DNA of 64,000 nt from Pandoraea horticolens (GCF_902459555.1 NZ_CABPSM010000014.1:91371-155370); one strand, 5' to 3'. Positions 1-12,100 are shown, counted from the first letter of the stretch. Notes: generated by a model from the letters alone, not told the origin. Program-made: numbers and translations.

Positions 1-226
1 CGTTGCAGCCGAACGGCGCATACATGGCGGAGTTGGCCAGGCGGATCACTTTCTGGGTGAGGGCGAAGTCGGAGAGCACCGACGACGCCAGGTCGGCCGT
101 GCTTGTGTTCTCGCTTTGCATAGCGGACACGATACCCGTGACCGAGCGTTGCAGCGACGGAAAGTCGCCGCGCTCGGCCATGCGCTGCCACAGTAATTCG
201 AGCGTTTTTTCTTTGGTAAGGCTCAT
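1..226 (-). CDS. HDOD-domain protein, N-terminal part only
   Basis: This gene is read leftwards and runs off the left edge, so only its first 75 residues are visible. They contain the segments SLQRSVTGIVSAMQSE and LSDFALTQKVIRLANSAMY, which match the opening helices of HDOD domains, non-catalytic relatives of HD phosphohydrolases found in bacterial signalling proteins. The start is the ATG at 226. It lies 23 nt after the stop of the PAS-GGDEF-EAL gene on the same strand, so the two are probably co-transcribed. A c-di-GMP-linked role is inferred from that neighbour only. Anything after residue 75 cannot be judged. Confidence 0.75.
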   Translation of the reverse strand, partial: MSLTKEKTLELLWQRMAERGDFPSLQRSVTGIVSAMQSENTSTADLASSVLSDFALTQKVIRLANSAMYAPFGCN

Positions 227-249
227 GTCATGGTAGCGGGGATGTCCGG

Positions 250-2067
250 TCAGTGGCCGGCATCCACATTGAGACGCCCGCTCGCAAAGGCCGCCTCGAG
301 TTCTCCCGCAGGCAGGGCTTTCGACACCAACCAGCCCTGGATGGAATGGCAGCCGCGATCGATCAGCATCTGCCGTTGTTCTTCTGTCTCGACCCCTTCG
401 GCGATAGCCGACAGACCCAACTCGCGCGCCAGCCCCAGGACGGCCGTCACGATCGTACGGTCGTTCGGTGACGTGGGCATGTCTTTCACGAAGCTGCGGT
501 CGATCTTGAGCGCGGAGAGCGGGAACCGTTTGAGGTATCCCAGGCTCGAGTAGCCCGCGCCGAAGTCGTCGACGGCGAAACGCACGCCCAGTGTCTGCAA
601 CTCGCGCAGCACAAGATTGGCCTGCTCCGGGTCGCGCATGAGCACGCTTTCGGTAATTTCGAGCACCAGCCGGTGACCTTCCACGCCCGAGTCGGCAATC
701 GCTTGCCACACGAGGCTGGGGAACGACGGATGGTGAAATTGCTGCGCCGAGACGTTGACCGACATGTACAGCCCGTCGAGCCGGGTGCGATCCCAGCGCG
801 CGAGTTGCATGCAGGCGGCGCGCAATGCCCAGCCGCCCAGCAGGTTGATCAGGCCATTGGCTTCGGCCAGCGGAATGAATTCGGTCGGCGAGACCGGACC
901 GAGCGCCGGATGCCAGCGCATGAGCGCTTCGACACCCTTCACGTTCAGTGAAGTCGGGTCGCAGATCGGTTGGTAGTGCAAGCTGAATTCGCCGTTGTGA
1001 ATCGCCTCGAACATGGCCGATTCCAACGAGAACGCCTTACGGTGCAGATTGCCCAGATCGTCCGTGTAGACGAACAGACCGTTGCGGCCGCGATCCTTGG
1101 CGCAGTACATGGCGGCGTCGGCATGCTTGATGAGCAAGCCGGCCGAATCGCCATGTTGCGGGAAAAACGACACGCCGATGCTCGTCGTGAGGTGCAGCAA
1201 CTGGTCGCCGACCTGAAACGGCTGCTGCACGGCAGAGAGCAGGCGCTTCATGATCCCGCCGAGTGCCTGTTCGTTGTCGCAGCCGGGCAGTATCAGCACG
1301 AACTCGTCGCCGCCCATGCGTGCGGCCATGTCCGTCTCGCGAATCTGTGCGATCAGGCGTTGGCCCGCGTCGCGCAGGAGCTGATCGCCCACATCGTGGC
1401 CAAGCGAATCGTTAACCTTCTTGAAGCCGTCCAGATCGAGCAGGGCGACGGCGAAGTTCGGGCCGCCTTCACGGGCGTGTTGAATGGCTTCGGCGATGCA
1501 TTGCTGAATGTACTGGCGATTGCCCAGGCCGGTCACGGGATCGCGCACGGCCAGATCGGACAGGCGCGCTTCGTTTTCCTTGAAGGCGGTGATGTCTTCG
1601 CCATGTACGATAAACGACGCGCTCGCACCAGCGATACGCGGCGTGTATTGGGCGATGCGCAGGCGCATCCAGATACGGTCGGTCAGACCGCGCAACAGGC
1701 GCACCGTGCACTGTTGGGGACCGAGCGTCTGGGCGGCGGCGAAGGCATCCTGCAACATCGGCACGTCTTCGATGCCGGTCAGCTCGAAGAGCGTGGCGTG
1801 ATCGAGGTACTCACGTGAGTACTCGAGCAGGCGCAGGGAGGCTTCGGCAATGAAAAGGAAGCGGCCGTCGGCAGCAACGTGCGCCGAGAGTCCGCCGGTC
1901 AGCTCGACCAGCGCCCGGGATAATGCGGGTGCCGGTGCCGGGGGGCTACCCTCGGCGATGACCGGCGCCATGGTCGAAGGTTCGACGAAAGGCACACCGG
2001 CTAGGAGTCGATCTGAACTCATTGTTGTTGTCTGTGCATGCATCACGTCGAGCGCGCTGCCGCTCAT
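250..2067 (-). CDS. PAS-GGDEF-EAL bifunctional c-di-GMP cyclase/phosphodiesterase
   Basis: The 605-residue protein likely makes and/or degrades the second messenger cyclic di-GMP. A PAS-like sensor occupies about residues 55-160. A GGDEF domain follows, with the intact signature GGDEF at 252-256 and an RxxD inhibitory site (RETD, 243-246) five residues upstream. An EAL domain then begins with EAL at 380-382 and keeps the downstream DDFGAGYSSL motif. Both catalytic signatures are intact, so net activity cannot be predicted. There is no membrane segment or signal peptide, so it should be cytosolic. The ATG at 2067 is used; a start a few codons later is possible because the first 20 residues look unstructured. 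Confidence 0.93.
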   Translation of the reverse strand: MSGSALDVMHAQTTTMSSDRLLAGVPFVEPSTMAPVIAEGSPPAPAPALSRALVELTGGLSAHVAADGRFLFIAEASLRLLEYSREYLDHATLFELTGIEDVPMLQDAFAAAQTLGPQQCTVRLLRGLTDRIWMRLRIAQYTPRIAGASASFIVHGEDITAFKENEARLSDLAVRDPVTGLGNRQYIQQCIAEAIQHAREGGPNFAVALLDLDGFKKVNDSLGHDVGDQLLRDAGQRLIAQIRETDMAARMGGDEFVLILPGCDNEQALGGIMKRLLSAVQQPFQVGDQLLHLTTSIGVSFFPQHGDSAGLLIKHADAAMYCAKDRGRNGLFVYTDDLGNLHRKAFSLESAMFEAIHNGEFSLHYQPICDPTSLNVKGVEALMRWHPALGPVSPTEFIPLAEANGLINLLGGWALRAACMQLARWDRTRLDGLYMSVNVSAQQFHHPSFPSLVWQAIADSGVEGHRLVLEITESVLMRDPEQANLVLRELQTLGVRFAVDDFGAGYSSLGYLKRFPLSALKIDRSFVKDMPTSPNDRTIVTAVLGLARELGLSAIAEGVETEEQRQMLIDRGCHSIQGWLVSKALPAGELEAAFASGRLNVDAGH

Positions 2068-2496
2068 GTGCTTCCCCGTTCAGGCAAACGCTCTTGGCCG
2101 AACCGTGGTCCGGCAGGTGTCCGATGGATTGTGGGCCATTATAGCTAAAGACGCCAGCGATTTTGGCCGCCGCAATCCCCGTTTTATGCCGCTTTCCACA
2201 GGTTTTTCCCTGTGGGTTTTTTTCTGACAAGACAATCGGGATTATTTCCTGCGCGGCTGTTGGCGTTTGGTCGATAGTCGCCCCAAAACGCTCACCATCC
2301 GGACCTTCTGCACACCGGCACCCGGTGCGATTCTCCTGCGAGCGTCAGTCTACTCAAGCGCGAAGCACTTTGGGGAGCAGCAATCGTGAATTTTTGTTAC
2401 TGCGATGCAACATCGCCACCGTTGCGGCTACCCCTGTCGGTGCCTGGCGGTGGCGTGTCGTTCGGGAAGAGGGTGTCGACGGCCGATGCGGCCGGT
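2068..2496. other. Intergenic region upstream of the GGDEF-EAL gene
   Basis: This 429-base stretch has no convincing gene. It separates the end of the racemase gene from the start of the GGDEF-EAL gene, both read leftwards, so it should hold the promoter of the latter. The only clear structure is a hairpin at 2196-2215 with 7-bp arms (CCACAGG/CCTGTGG), followed on the + strand by a run of T. Confidence 0.5.
2196..2222 (+). terminator. Hairpin with T-tract, terminator-like
   Basis: A 7-bp stem (CCACAGG / CCTGTGG) with a 6-nt loop is followed by a G and seven T on the + strand, the form of a rho-independent terminator. No + strand gene ends here. It may block antisense transcription or simply be fortuitous. 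Confidence 0.4.
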
Positions 2497-3225
2497 TCAG
2501 GCGTGGGCCGGGCGCTCGTGGGCGAGCGACCACGCGATGCAGGTGCGAGCCAGTGCTGCCGAGGCGTCCAGACCGAAGCGTCCCAGCGGGGTTTCGCACG
2601 TGGCGAGAGCGACCGGGATTTCGGTGCAGCCGAGAATGACGCGTTGCGCGCCGGCGGCCAGCAGTTGCTCTATTGCCATGGCGAGCGCTTCACCGCCGCG
2701 ACGCACGTCGCCGGCCTTCGTGAGCCGGATGCCTTCGTTCACGAGCGCCTGATGCGCGAGCGGTTCGGCCGCCTGAACAAATCGGTAGCCCAGGGCCTCG
2801 AGTCGCGGCCGGTAGACGTTGGCGTGGTGCGTGCCTTCGGTGGCCATCAGGCCGATGGGGGCGCCGGGCGCGACGCATGTGGACAACTCGCCGGCGACGG
2901 CTTCGACCACATCGAGCACCGGCAGCCGGGTGCGGTGCCGCAGTGCGTCGAGCCAGGCGTGGGCCGTGTTGCAGGCGATGGCGATGCAGCCGACGCCGGA
3001 TTGTTCGAGCGCGTGCACACCGTCGAGCATGCCGTCGAGTGGGGAGTCGCCGTCGCGCAGCAGGGCTTCGGTGCGGTCGGGAATCTGCGGAACCGAGTAC
3101 AGAATGAACGGGATGTGATCCTGATCGCGGCTGGCCGGATGTTGATCGACGATCTTGCGGCAAAGGTCGATGCCGGCAGCGGGGCCCATGCCGCCGAGGA
3201 TGCCGAGCGTGGCGTGCGAGTTCAT
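2497..3225 (-). CDS. Aspartate/glutamate racemase family protein
   Basis: The 242-residue protein belongs to the PLP-independent Asp/Glu racemase superfamily, which interconverts L and D forms of acidic amino acids using two cysteines. Both are present: Cys85 in the motif ACNTAH and Cys200 in LGCTEIP. The N-terminus LGILGGMGPAAG is the usual first strand and glycine-rich turn. The start is ATG 3225; an open frame continues upstream but has no family-like sequence. The gene follows a glutamate/aspartate-type binding protein and a D-amino-acid dehydrogenase on the same strand. This suggests a set handling acidic or D-amino acids. The exact substrate (Asp, Glu or a hydantoin-type relative) is not decided by the sequence. 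Confidence 0.88.
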   Translation of the reverse strand: MNSHATLGILGGMGPAAGIDLCRKIVDQHPASRDQDHIPFILYSVPQIPDRTEALLRDGDSPLDGMLDGVHALEQSGVGCIAIACNTAHAWLDALRHRTRLPVLDVVEAVAGELSTCVAPGAPIGLMATEGTHHANVYRPRLEALGYRFVQAAEPLAHQALVNEGIRLTKAGDVRRGGEALAMAIEQLLAAGAQRVILGCTEIPVALATCETPLGRFGLDASAALARTCIAWSLAHERPAHA

Positions 3226-3314
3226 GATGATGACAATGGGGGGGGAGCGGCAGAAAACCGGATCGCGCGCGGTGAGGGGGCCGGGGCCCCCGCACAACGC
3301 ACGGCCCATCAGGA

Positions 3315-4217
3315 TCAGTCGTAAGCCTTGGTGATCGGATCCTTGAACATGGCGCGCATTTCAGGCGTCATCGGGTAGTTCATGTTCTGGTTCTTCGGCG
3401 GAACCGGTTGCGTGAACCACTTGTTGTACAGCTTCTCCATTTCGCCGGACTTTTCCATGTCGGCGATGACCGTGTTCACGACCTTGGTGAACGCCGGGTC
3501 GTCGCGACGCAGCATGCACGCATAGTTTTCGAACTGGAGGTTCGGGCCGACCACTTCATAGCCCTTGGCTTCGTCGGTCGACAGCGCGGCGCGCTGGCCG
3601 TACAGCAGCGGCTCGTCCATCACGAAGGCCGCGGCACGGCCTTGCTTGACGGTCAGGAAGCCATCCGAGTGTTCCTTCGTCTGAATCAGGTTGAAGCCGA
3701 TCTCGCCCTTCTTGCCCGAGAGAATACGGTCGGCCGTCGTACCGGCGGTCGTCGCGATGGTCTTGCCCTTCAGGCTGTTCAGGTCGGTGATGCCCGAGCC
3801 CGTCTTGGCGATCATCTTGATCGAGTACAGGAAGATGTTGTGCGAGAAACCCACTTGCTTCTCCCGCTCGAACGTATGCGTGGTCGAACCGCACTCCAGG
3901 TCGATCGTGCCGTTCTGCATCAGCGCGATGCGGTTCTGCGAGGTGATCGGCGTTTCCGTCACTTTCAGGTTCGGCAGGTTCAGGTCCTTCTTGACCGCGT
4001 CCACGATCTTGAGCGCGATTTCCTGCGAGTAGCCGATCGTCTTGCCGGCATTGTCCGTGTACGAGAACGGAATCGACGACTCGCGCACCCCGAGAGCGAT
4101 CACGCCGGTGTCTTTGATCTTCTTGAGCGTGCCCGTCAGTTCCTGTGCGCTCGCGGTGTGCGCGAACAGGGCGGCGGCAGCGCTGGCGAGCAGCAGGGGG
4201 GCAAACAACTTCTTCAT
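3315..4217 (-). CDS. gltI: Glutamate/aspartate-type ABC transporter periplasmic binding protein
   Basis: This 300-residue protein has a clear Sec signal peptide (KKLFAPLLLASAAAALF... cleaved after the ASA box near residue 22). It is followed by a family-3 solute-binding fold: LGVRESSIPFSY, GKTIGYSQEIA, LECGSTTHTFERE and KGKTIATTAGTT closely resemble GltI. It would capture acidic amino acids in the periplasm for an ABC importer. No permease or ATPase gene lies nearby, so it must serve a transporter encoded elsewhere. The start is the ATG at 4217, which sits directly before the signal peptide. It lies between the D-amino-acid dehydrogenase and racemase genes on the same strand. Confidence 0.88.
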   Translation of the reverse strand: MKKLFAPLLLASAAAALFAHTASAQELTGTLKKIKDTGVIALGVRESSIPFSYTDNAGKTIGYSQEIALKIVDAVKKDLNLPNLKVTETPITSQNRIALMQNGTIDLECGSTTHTFEREKQVGFSHNIFLYSIKMIAKTGSGITDLNSLKGKTIATTAGTTADRILSGKKGEIGFNLIQTKEHSDGFLTVKQGRAAAFVMDEPLLYGQRAALSTDEAKGYEVVGPNLQFENYACMLRRDDPAFTKVVNTVIADMEKSGEMEKLYNKWFTQPVPPKNQNMNYPMTPEMRAMFKDPITKAYD

Positions 4218-4415
4218 GGTCTCTGTCCTATCGGAAGTGATGGCGCGGTGGTCCGCGCCGTTGGAATATCGAAAGCCAAACACACTGGTACAACCCAACA
4301 CTTGCACTCGACGATCCCCGTGGGAGTGATGCACTGAAATCCCGCATCCTGCCTCGTCCTGCTTCGTCATCAGGGCGTTCGATCCGGCCGGCCCGCCATG
4401 GTCGGCCACCGGGGG

Positions 4416-5672
4416 TCACCCGGCCAGCCGGGCAAACCCTGCCAGATCGACTGCGGGACGCTTGCCGTCGATGGCGTCGGCAATCACACGCGCCGCGCCC
4501 ATCGACAAGGTAAAACCCAGCCCCCCGTGGCCGACGTTCAGCCACAGATTGCCCAACTTGTCCGCGCGCCCCAGAACCGGACGGCCGTGCGGCGTGGCTG
4601 GTCGCATGCCAGTCCATTCCAGCGGCGCGTGCGCGCTGCCCAGCGCAGGGAACAACCCTGCGGAGAGGGAGCGCAATGCGTCGATGCGATGCGTCGCGAT
4701 GCGATCGTCATACCCCACCAGGTCGGCGATGCCTGCCACGCGCAGGTGCTCGCCGAGGCTCGCATAGACGACCTTGTTGTCGGCGTCGGTCACCGACACC
4801 TGCGGCCGTGCGTCGACCGGGGCGCCGCGATACGTGAGGCTGTAACCCTTGAGCGGATACAGCGACACCGACTCGCCGATCGTGCGCAACAACGGCATGG
4901 CGGCCAACCCGTTGGCGACGACGCAGGCGTCGACCGCCACGTCGCCCGCGCGGGTACGAATCGCCTGCACGGCGCCGCCGCGCGTGTCGAAGCCTGTCAC
5001 TTCGCGGTCGAACAGCAGCGTGCCGCTTGCGTGCGCACCCACAAGTCGCGCCAGTTCCTTGCACAGCGACTGACAATCGCCGGTGCCTTCGCCCGGCGTA
5101 TGAATCCCGCCCGCCAACTCGCCGGCGATCTTGCCCAGTGCGGGTTCCAGGGTGGCGCACGTCGCGGCGTCGACACGACGTTGCGTGTAACCGAGGCCGT
5201 TGGCAAGCTCCAGTGAGCGCTCGGCGGCGGCGAGTTTGCCCGCATCGCGATACACCACGAGCTTGCCGCTGCGGCGGTAGTCGAACGACACCGACTCCTT
5301 CGCCAGAAACTCCTGCATCACCTCACGGCTGTGCAGGCCGAGCGAGAGCAGACGCAACGTGGAGCTGGCGTTGGCCCGCGCATTGCAGTGCTTGACGAAC
5401 TCGATCGACCAGCGCCAGAAATCCGGATCGAACGATGGTTTGATGCGTAGCGGTCCTGTACGCGAGAACAGCAGCGAGGGCAGTTGCGAAAGTACGCCGG
5501 GGGCGGCGAGCGGCGACACATAGCCGTAGCTCAACTGACCGCCGTTGGCGAAACTCGTCCCGAGGCCCGGACCGCGTCCGGCGTCGATGACGGTGACCTC
5601 ATGGCCTGCGCGAAGCAACTGATACGCGCTGGCGAGGCCGACGATGCCCGCCCCGATGACTCCAATATGCAT
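4416..5672 (-). CDS. dadA: D-amino-acid dehydrogenase, FAD-dependent
   Basis: The 418-residue protein starts with the dinucleotide-binding motif VIGAGIVGLASAYQLL and continues with DadA-like segments such as GTSFANGGQLSYGYVSPLAAPG and the C-terminal MRPATPHGRPVLG. Members oxidise D-amino acids to 2-oxo acids, passing electrons to the respiratory chain at the inner membrane. The ATG at 5672 is chosen because it abuts the FAD motif; a start five codons earlier exists but adds nothing recognisable. It is the first gene of a leftward set followed by a GltI-like binding protein and a racemase. A LysR gene is divergent 221 bp away and is the likely regulator. Confidence 0.88.
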   Translation of the reverse strand: MHIGVIGAGIVGLASAYQLLRAGHEVTVIDAGRGPGLGTSFANGGQLSYGYVSPLAAPGVLSQLPSLLFSRTGPLRIKPSFDPDFWRWSIEFVKHCNARANASSTLRLLSLGLHSREVMQEFLAKESVSFDYRRSGKLVVYRDAGKLAAAERSLELANGLGYTQRRVDAATCATLEPALGKIAGELAGGIHTPGEGTGDCQSLCKELARLVGAHASGTLLFDREVTGFDTRGGAVQAIRTRAGDVAVDACVVANGLAAMPLLRTIGESVSLYPLKGYSLTYRGAPVDARPQVSVTDADNKVVYASLGEHLRVAGIADLVGYDDRIATHRIDALRSLSAGLFPALGSAHAPLEWTGMRPATPHGRPVLGRADKLGNLWLNVGHGGLGFTLSMGAARVIADAIDGKRPAVDLAGFARLAG

Positions 5673-5893
5673 GACGATGAATAACAACCAAAAACGCTAG
5701 AGAATGCAAGGCGGAAAATATTCCGGGCGGGAGGACGGGGGCCTCGCGGCGGGCTTTCTACACACCCTTTGCTACGCAGTGTAGAGCGAGAAAATTCGGT
5801 AACCTATGCGGATTTGAGGCAGCATATGTCTTTTGGCTATAGGGTCGGCCTCGCTGCCAATCCGGTATCTGGAACAGGGGGACGGCGTCAGGC
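5673..5893. promoter_or_regulatory. Divergent promoter region, dadA / LysR
   Basis: This 221-bp gap separates two divergent genes and should hold both promoters and the LysR binding site. It is visibly more AT-rich around 5785-5840. An inverted pair CTACAC...GTGTAG occurs near 5758-5783. No specific operator can be assigned by eye. Confidence 0.4.
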
Positions 5894-6853
5894 ATGAAAT
5901 TGCGGCATATCGAGACGTTTCGCGCGGTGGTGCTGACCGGTTCGGCCAGTGGCGCGGCGCAATTGCTTAACGTATCGCAACCCGTCGTCTCGCGCGTGTT
6001 GCAGCACGCCGAGCAGCAACTGGGCTTCAAGCTGTTCGACCGCATCAAGGGCCGGCTCGTCCCAACGGCCGAAGCGCGCCGGCTGTATCCCGACGTCGAA
6101 CGCATCTTCAGCGATCTGGAGCGGCTGCGCACCACGTCGCGTAACCTGCGCCAGCATGGCGTGGGTCATCTGCGCATTGCGGCGACGCCGAGTCTTGCGC
6201 AGAGCCTGTTGCCTGCTGCCATCGAGCGCATGCGTCGCGCGCATCCGGATGTTGTCTTCGAACTGATCACGCATCACACCACCGAGACGATTACCGCGAT
6301 CCTGACGTCTTCGGTCGACGTCGGCATCGTTTCGGCACCGCCGATGGCGGCGGGCATCGTGAGCCGGCCGGTGGCGCAGGGACATATCGTGCTGGCGGTG
6401 CCTGCGTCGTGGCCGAAGCTCTCGCGTCGCGGTGCGGCAAGTGCCGATGCACTCGCCGGGCGCGATCTCATCAAGCTGCACGACGACACGCCACTGGGTG
6501 CGCTGATCAACGAGCGTCTGGATCAGACGGCGTTATTGCAGGACGCCGAATTGATGGTGCAGACGTATTCGCTGGCGGCGGCGCTCGTCGAGCATGGTCT
6601 GGGTTACGCGTTGCTCGACCAGTTCACGGCGGCGAGTGCGCATGTGCAGACGCAGCGCCTGTACCGCGTGGCGCCGGCCATTGAATTTCCGGTGGAGATG
6701 TTGCGCCCCGCGCACCAGCCCGAGTCCGTGCTGGCAGACACGCTGCGGCGGCATCTGGCAGACGTCGCGAGCGAACTCAGCGAACGTGCCGAAGCGTTGT
6801 GCGAGGGACGGGAGATCGTGCTCACGCCGGGCGAGCACGCCGACGAGGGGTAA
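5894..6853 (+). CDS. LysR-family transcriptional regulator
   Basis: The 319-residue protein has the standard LysR layout. The winged helix-turn-helix covers residues 1-60 (RHIETFRAVVLTGSASGAAQLL, with VSQPVVSRVLQHAE as recognition helix). A periplasmic-binding-like effector domain follows from about residue 90. It is divergent from dadA and so probably controls the dadA-gltI-racemase set, perhaps in response to an amino acid. That target and effector are inferences from position. Immediately downstream lies a convergent lipoprotein gene (15-bp gap). Confidence 0.9.
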   Translation: MKLRHIETFRAVVLTGSASGAAQLLNVSQPVVSRVLQHAEQQLGFKLFDRIKGRLVPTAEARRLYPDVERIFSDLERLRTTSRNLRQHGVGHLRIAATPSLAQSLLPAAIERMRRAHPDVVFELITHHTTETITAILTSSVDVGIVSAPPMAAGIVSRPVAQGHIVLAVPASWPKLSRRGAASADALAGRDLIKLHDDTPLGALINERLDQTALLQDAELMVQTYSLAAALVEHGLGYALLDQFTAASAHVQTQRLYRVAPAIEFPVEMLRPAHQPESVLADTLRRHLADVASELSERAEALCEGREIVLTPGEHADEG

Positions 6854-6868
6854 GCCCGCCCGGCGGGG

Positions 6869-7489
6869 TCAGCGGCAGCCCGGCTCGCTTTTCACTTCAA
6901 AGTAGGTAAACGGTTGGGCCTGAAGCTTGTCGGCGAGCGAGGGATAGTTTGCCTGTACAAAACGCCGCGCACCGGCCATATCGAACTCGGTGCGCAGCCA
7001 GACCTTGCCGTCGTGACTGTCGAGCACCAGCGTGCCCGCGTAGATCACGTCGCCCCGGCGGACCTGCACCGTCGGCACCTTGCGGCCCTTGCAATAGCGG
7101 AAGCGATAGCTGTTGTCGGCGGGGGTGAATTCCATCGGTCCGAAGCGCTCGTTGCGCATGAGCGGCGAGACGCGCATGGCGACGAAGCCGCGCGTGGGCG
7201 GATTGCTGTTGAGCGTGCGTGTGACCTTGCCGCCGATGATGCCGTTGACCGTCTGAGAGACGTCCGAAAAAGTCCACGGACCCCACGTGCTTTGCAGCGG
7301 CGTGTCGAGGCCGACGATGACGATGGCGTACTCGTCGAGGGTGTCTTCGGTAAGGGTGGGGTTGGGCGGTACGCCCTTGGTGCTGCACGCTGCCAGCCAG
7401 CCGACGGCCAGTGCCATCAGCGCCGTCAGCGCCGAACGCCGAGCGAGACTCGCGACAGGGGAGAACCACAGGGTACGCAGTGACCTCAT
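6869..7489 (-). CDS. Lipoprotein of unknown function
   Basis: The 206-residue product has a basic N-terminus, a hydrophobic stretch and a lipobox WLAAC with the lipidated Cys at residue 35, so it should be an exported lipoprotein. The mature part contains YAIVIVGLDTPLQSTWGPWTF and short beta-rich segments, but I do not recognise the family. It lies 85 bp downstream of dbpA on the same strand, so it could be co-transcribed with it. No function is proposed. Confidence 0.75.
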   Translation of the reverse strand: MRSLRTLWFSPVASLARRSALTALMALAVGWLAACSTKGVPPNPTLTEDTLDEYAIVIVGLDTPLQSTWGPWTFSDVSQTVNGIIGGKVTRTLNSNPPTRGFVAMRVSPLMRNERFGPMEFTPADNSYRFRYCKGRKVPTVQVRRGDVIYAGTLVLDSHDGKVWLRTEFDMAGARRFVQANYPSLADKLQAQPFTYFEVKSEPGCR

Positions 7490-7574
7490 TGCAGCCTCCT
7501 TGTCGCGCGCGGCGCTCAGGGGACGATCCGGATGGTGACGAACCCGGCGGGTAACGAACCGAACCTTAGGAACC

Positions 7575-8987
<1,413 letters not shown>

Positions 8988-9117
8988 GCGCAATTATACC
9001 GGTCGGGTTGGGCCTGTTGCGCTCGCGTCAGGGTTCGCGACGTTGCCAGCCTGGGGCTGCCGGGCGTAGCATGGCTCTGCCTGTCGATGTCTCGTCCATT
9101 CCCGCTTGAGGTTGCCC

Positions 9118-12100
9118 ATGCCCGTGAATTCGGAAGAGAAAGTCCGCCAGCACATGGCGGAAGTCGTCACGATGGCCCGGGAGCGTGCGCCAGAGGTGGC
9201 TGCGCTGTTCGAACCCTTCGTACGGCATTACTACGGTCTGGCCGATGCCGACGATGTCGTCTCGCGCAGTGTCGCCGATCTTTATGGCGCGGCGATGGCG
9301 CACTGGCAACTCGGCCAGAAATTCGTCTCCGGCGAGCCACGCATCCGCATCTATAACCCCACGCTCGATCAACACGGCTGGCATTGCAGCCATACCGTCA
9401 TCGAAATCGTGAACGACGACATGCCGTTTCTCGTCGATTCCGTGACGATGGAGATCAACCGGCAGGGGCTGGCCCTGCACTCCGCGTTTCATCCGGTCTA
9501 CCGTATCAGGCGCGACGCGGCAGGCAAGCGCCTCGCGGTGGTGCCGGGCAGCGGCCTCGTTCGGCCCGAGCCTGGAAGCACGCATGTTCCGTCCAATGGC
9601 GGGAGCAACGTGGGGGCATTGCTGGCGGCCGGTGCGTCGGATGTGGCGCCACAGAGCGACAGCGACACCACGGCCGACGACGGCCGTTTCGAATCGTATA
9701 TCCATATAGAAGTCGACCGCTTCTCCGAGCCCGAGCGCATTCAGGCGCTGGCGGACGGCCTGCAACGTGTGCTTGGCGACGTGCGCGCTGCTGTCGAAGA
9801 CTGGCGCGCGATGCAGGCGGCGGCTCATGCGGCCATCGAAGCTCTCGTGCAGCATGCCGGACGAAAGGGCGTGAGTTCGCAGGAGCGGGCGGAGATCGAC
9901 GAAGCGCATGGATTCATCGGCTGGATGCTTGCCCGTCACTTCACCTTCCTCGGTTATCGAGACTATGAACTGATCGAGCGCGACGGCGAGCACTATCTGC
10001 AAGGGGTGGTGGGCACCGGTCTGGGCGTGCTTCGAGAGGCGCGGCGCGACGCCAGCACCCCCGACGTCACCCGTCTGTCGCCCGGCGCCATCGGCATCGT
10101 GCGGCAGAGTGCGCCAATTTTTCTGACGAAGGCGAATTCGCGGGCCAGCGTGCACCGCCCCGGCTATCTCGATTACGTGGGCGTCAAACGCTTCGACGCC
10201 CAGGGGCGCGTGTGCGGCGAGCGTCGTTTCCTGGGGCTCTACACGTCGACTGTCTACATGGTGCCGGTCGACGAAATTCCGTTCGTGCGCCGCAAGGTCG
10301 CCGAGGTGATCGGGCGCACCGGCTTCCTGCCGAACGGGCATCTGGCCAAGACGCTCGCCACGATTCTCGAACAATATCCGCGCGACGAACTTTTTCAGAT
10401 CGAAGTCGACCAACTGGCCGATATCGCGCTGGGCATTCTGCGATTGCAGGAGCGTCAGCGCACGCGCTTGTTCGTGCGACGTGATCGCTTCGACCGCTTC
10501 GTGTCGTGTCTGGTGTTCGTGCCGCGCGAGAAATTCAACACCGATCTGCGCGTGCGCGTGCAGAACCTGTTGCAGACGGCCTATCACGGCACGAGCGTGG
10601 AATTCACGCCGCAACTCTCCGAGTCGATGCTCGCGCGTATTCACATCACCGTGCGCACCGAGCCGGGACACGTGCCGGACGTCGATGTCAACGAACTCGA
10701 AGCGAGCATCGTCGAGGCGACGCGCCGTTGGCAGGACGACCTGTCCGACGCACTGCGCGAACAGTTGGGCGAAGAGCGCGGCACGCGTGCACTGCGGCGC
10801 TTCGCGCAGGCGTTCCCTGCCGGGTATCGCGAAGATTACGCCGCCCGCGTGGCGGTGCGCGACGTCGAGTTGATCGAGCCGCTGCTGGCAGCCACGCCGA
10901 CGGCCCGCGCCGGTGCCAGCGGCGCTACACCGCTCGCCATGCAGCTCTACCGGCCGCTGGAGGCCTCGTCTGGCACGTTGCGCTTCAAGATCTATCAGGC
11001 GGGCGAGCCTATCGCGCTCTCGCGCAGCCTGCCAATGCTCGAGCACCTCGGCGTGCGGGTGAATGACGAGCGTCCGTACCGTATCGAGCCTGCCGACACG
11101 GGGGCCGTCTGGATGCACGACTTCGGTATGACGAGTCTGGATGGTGCAGACGTCGATCTCGAGCACGCCCGCTCGCGCTTCGAAGATGCCTTCGCGCGCA
11201 TCTGGGCCGGCGATGTCGAGAACGACGACCTCAATCGTCTGGTCTTGCAAGCCGGGCTGACGTGGCGAGAAGTGCGTATTCTGCGGGCGTACGCGAAATA
11301 CATCCGTCAGGTGGGTTCGACCTTCAGCAACGCGTATATCGAGAGTGCGCTGACCGGAAACCCGTCGATTGCCGGCGTGCTCGTGCGTCTGTTCCTCGCC
11401 CGTTTCGATCCGGCGCTGAGCGAGCCTATGCGCTCGTCGCAGGCAGAGCGGCTGCGCGCACAGATTCATGCGGCGCTCGAAGACGTTCCCAATCTCGACG
11501 AAGATCGCATTCTGCGTCAATTCCTTGGCGTGTTCGAAGCGACGTTGCGCACCAACTACTTCCAGACGGGCAAGGACGGTGTCACGCAAAAGACATACCT
11601 GTCGTTCAAGTTCGATCCATCGAAGGTACCGGGCCTGCCCGACCCGAAGCCGATGTTCGAGATCTGGGTGTACTCGCCACGTGTGGAAGGTGTGCATCTG
11701 CGCGGCGGACGCGTCGCGCGTGGCGGCCTGCGCTGGTCGGATCGCCGCGAGGACTTCCGCACCGAGGTACTGGGTTTGGTCAAGGCGCAGATGGTGAAGA
11801 ACACCGTGATCGTGCCGGTCGGCTCGAAGGGCGGCTTCGTGGTGAAACAACCGCCGTCGCCGGGCGACCGGGATGCTTATCTGGCCGAGGGCGTGGCGTG
11901 TTACCAGATGTTCCTGCGCGGCTTGCTCGATCTGACCGACAACTATGTCGACGGCCAGCTGGTGCCGCCGCCGCAAACCGTGCGTATCGACGGCGACGAC
12001 CCCTATCTCGTGGTCGCGGCCGACAAGGGCACGGCCACCTTCTCCGATTACGCCAATGCCATTTCGGCGGAGTACGGTTTCTGGCTTGGCGATGCTTTCG

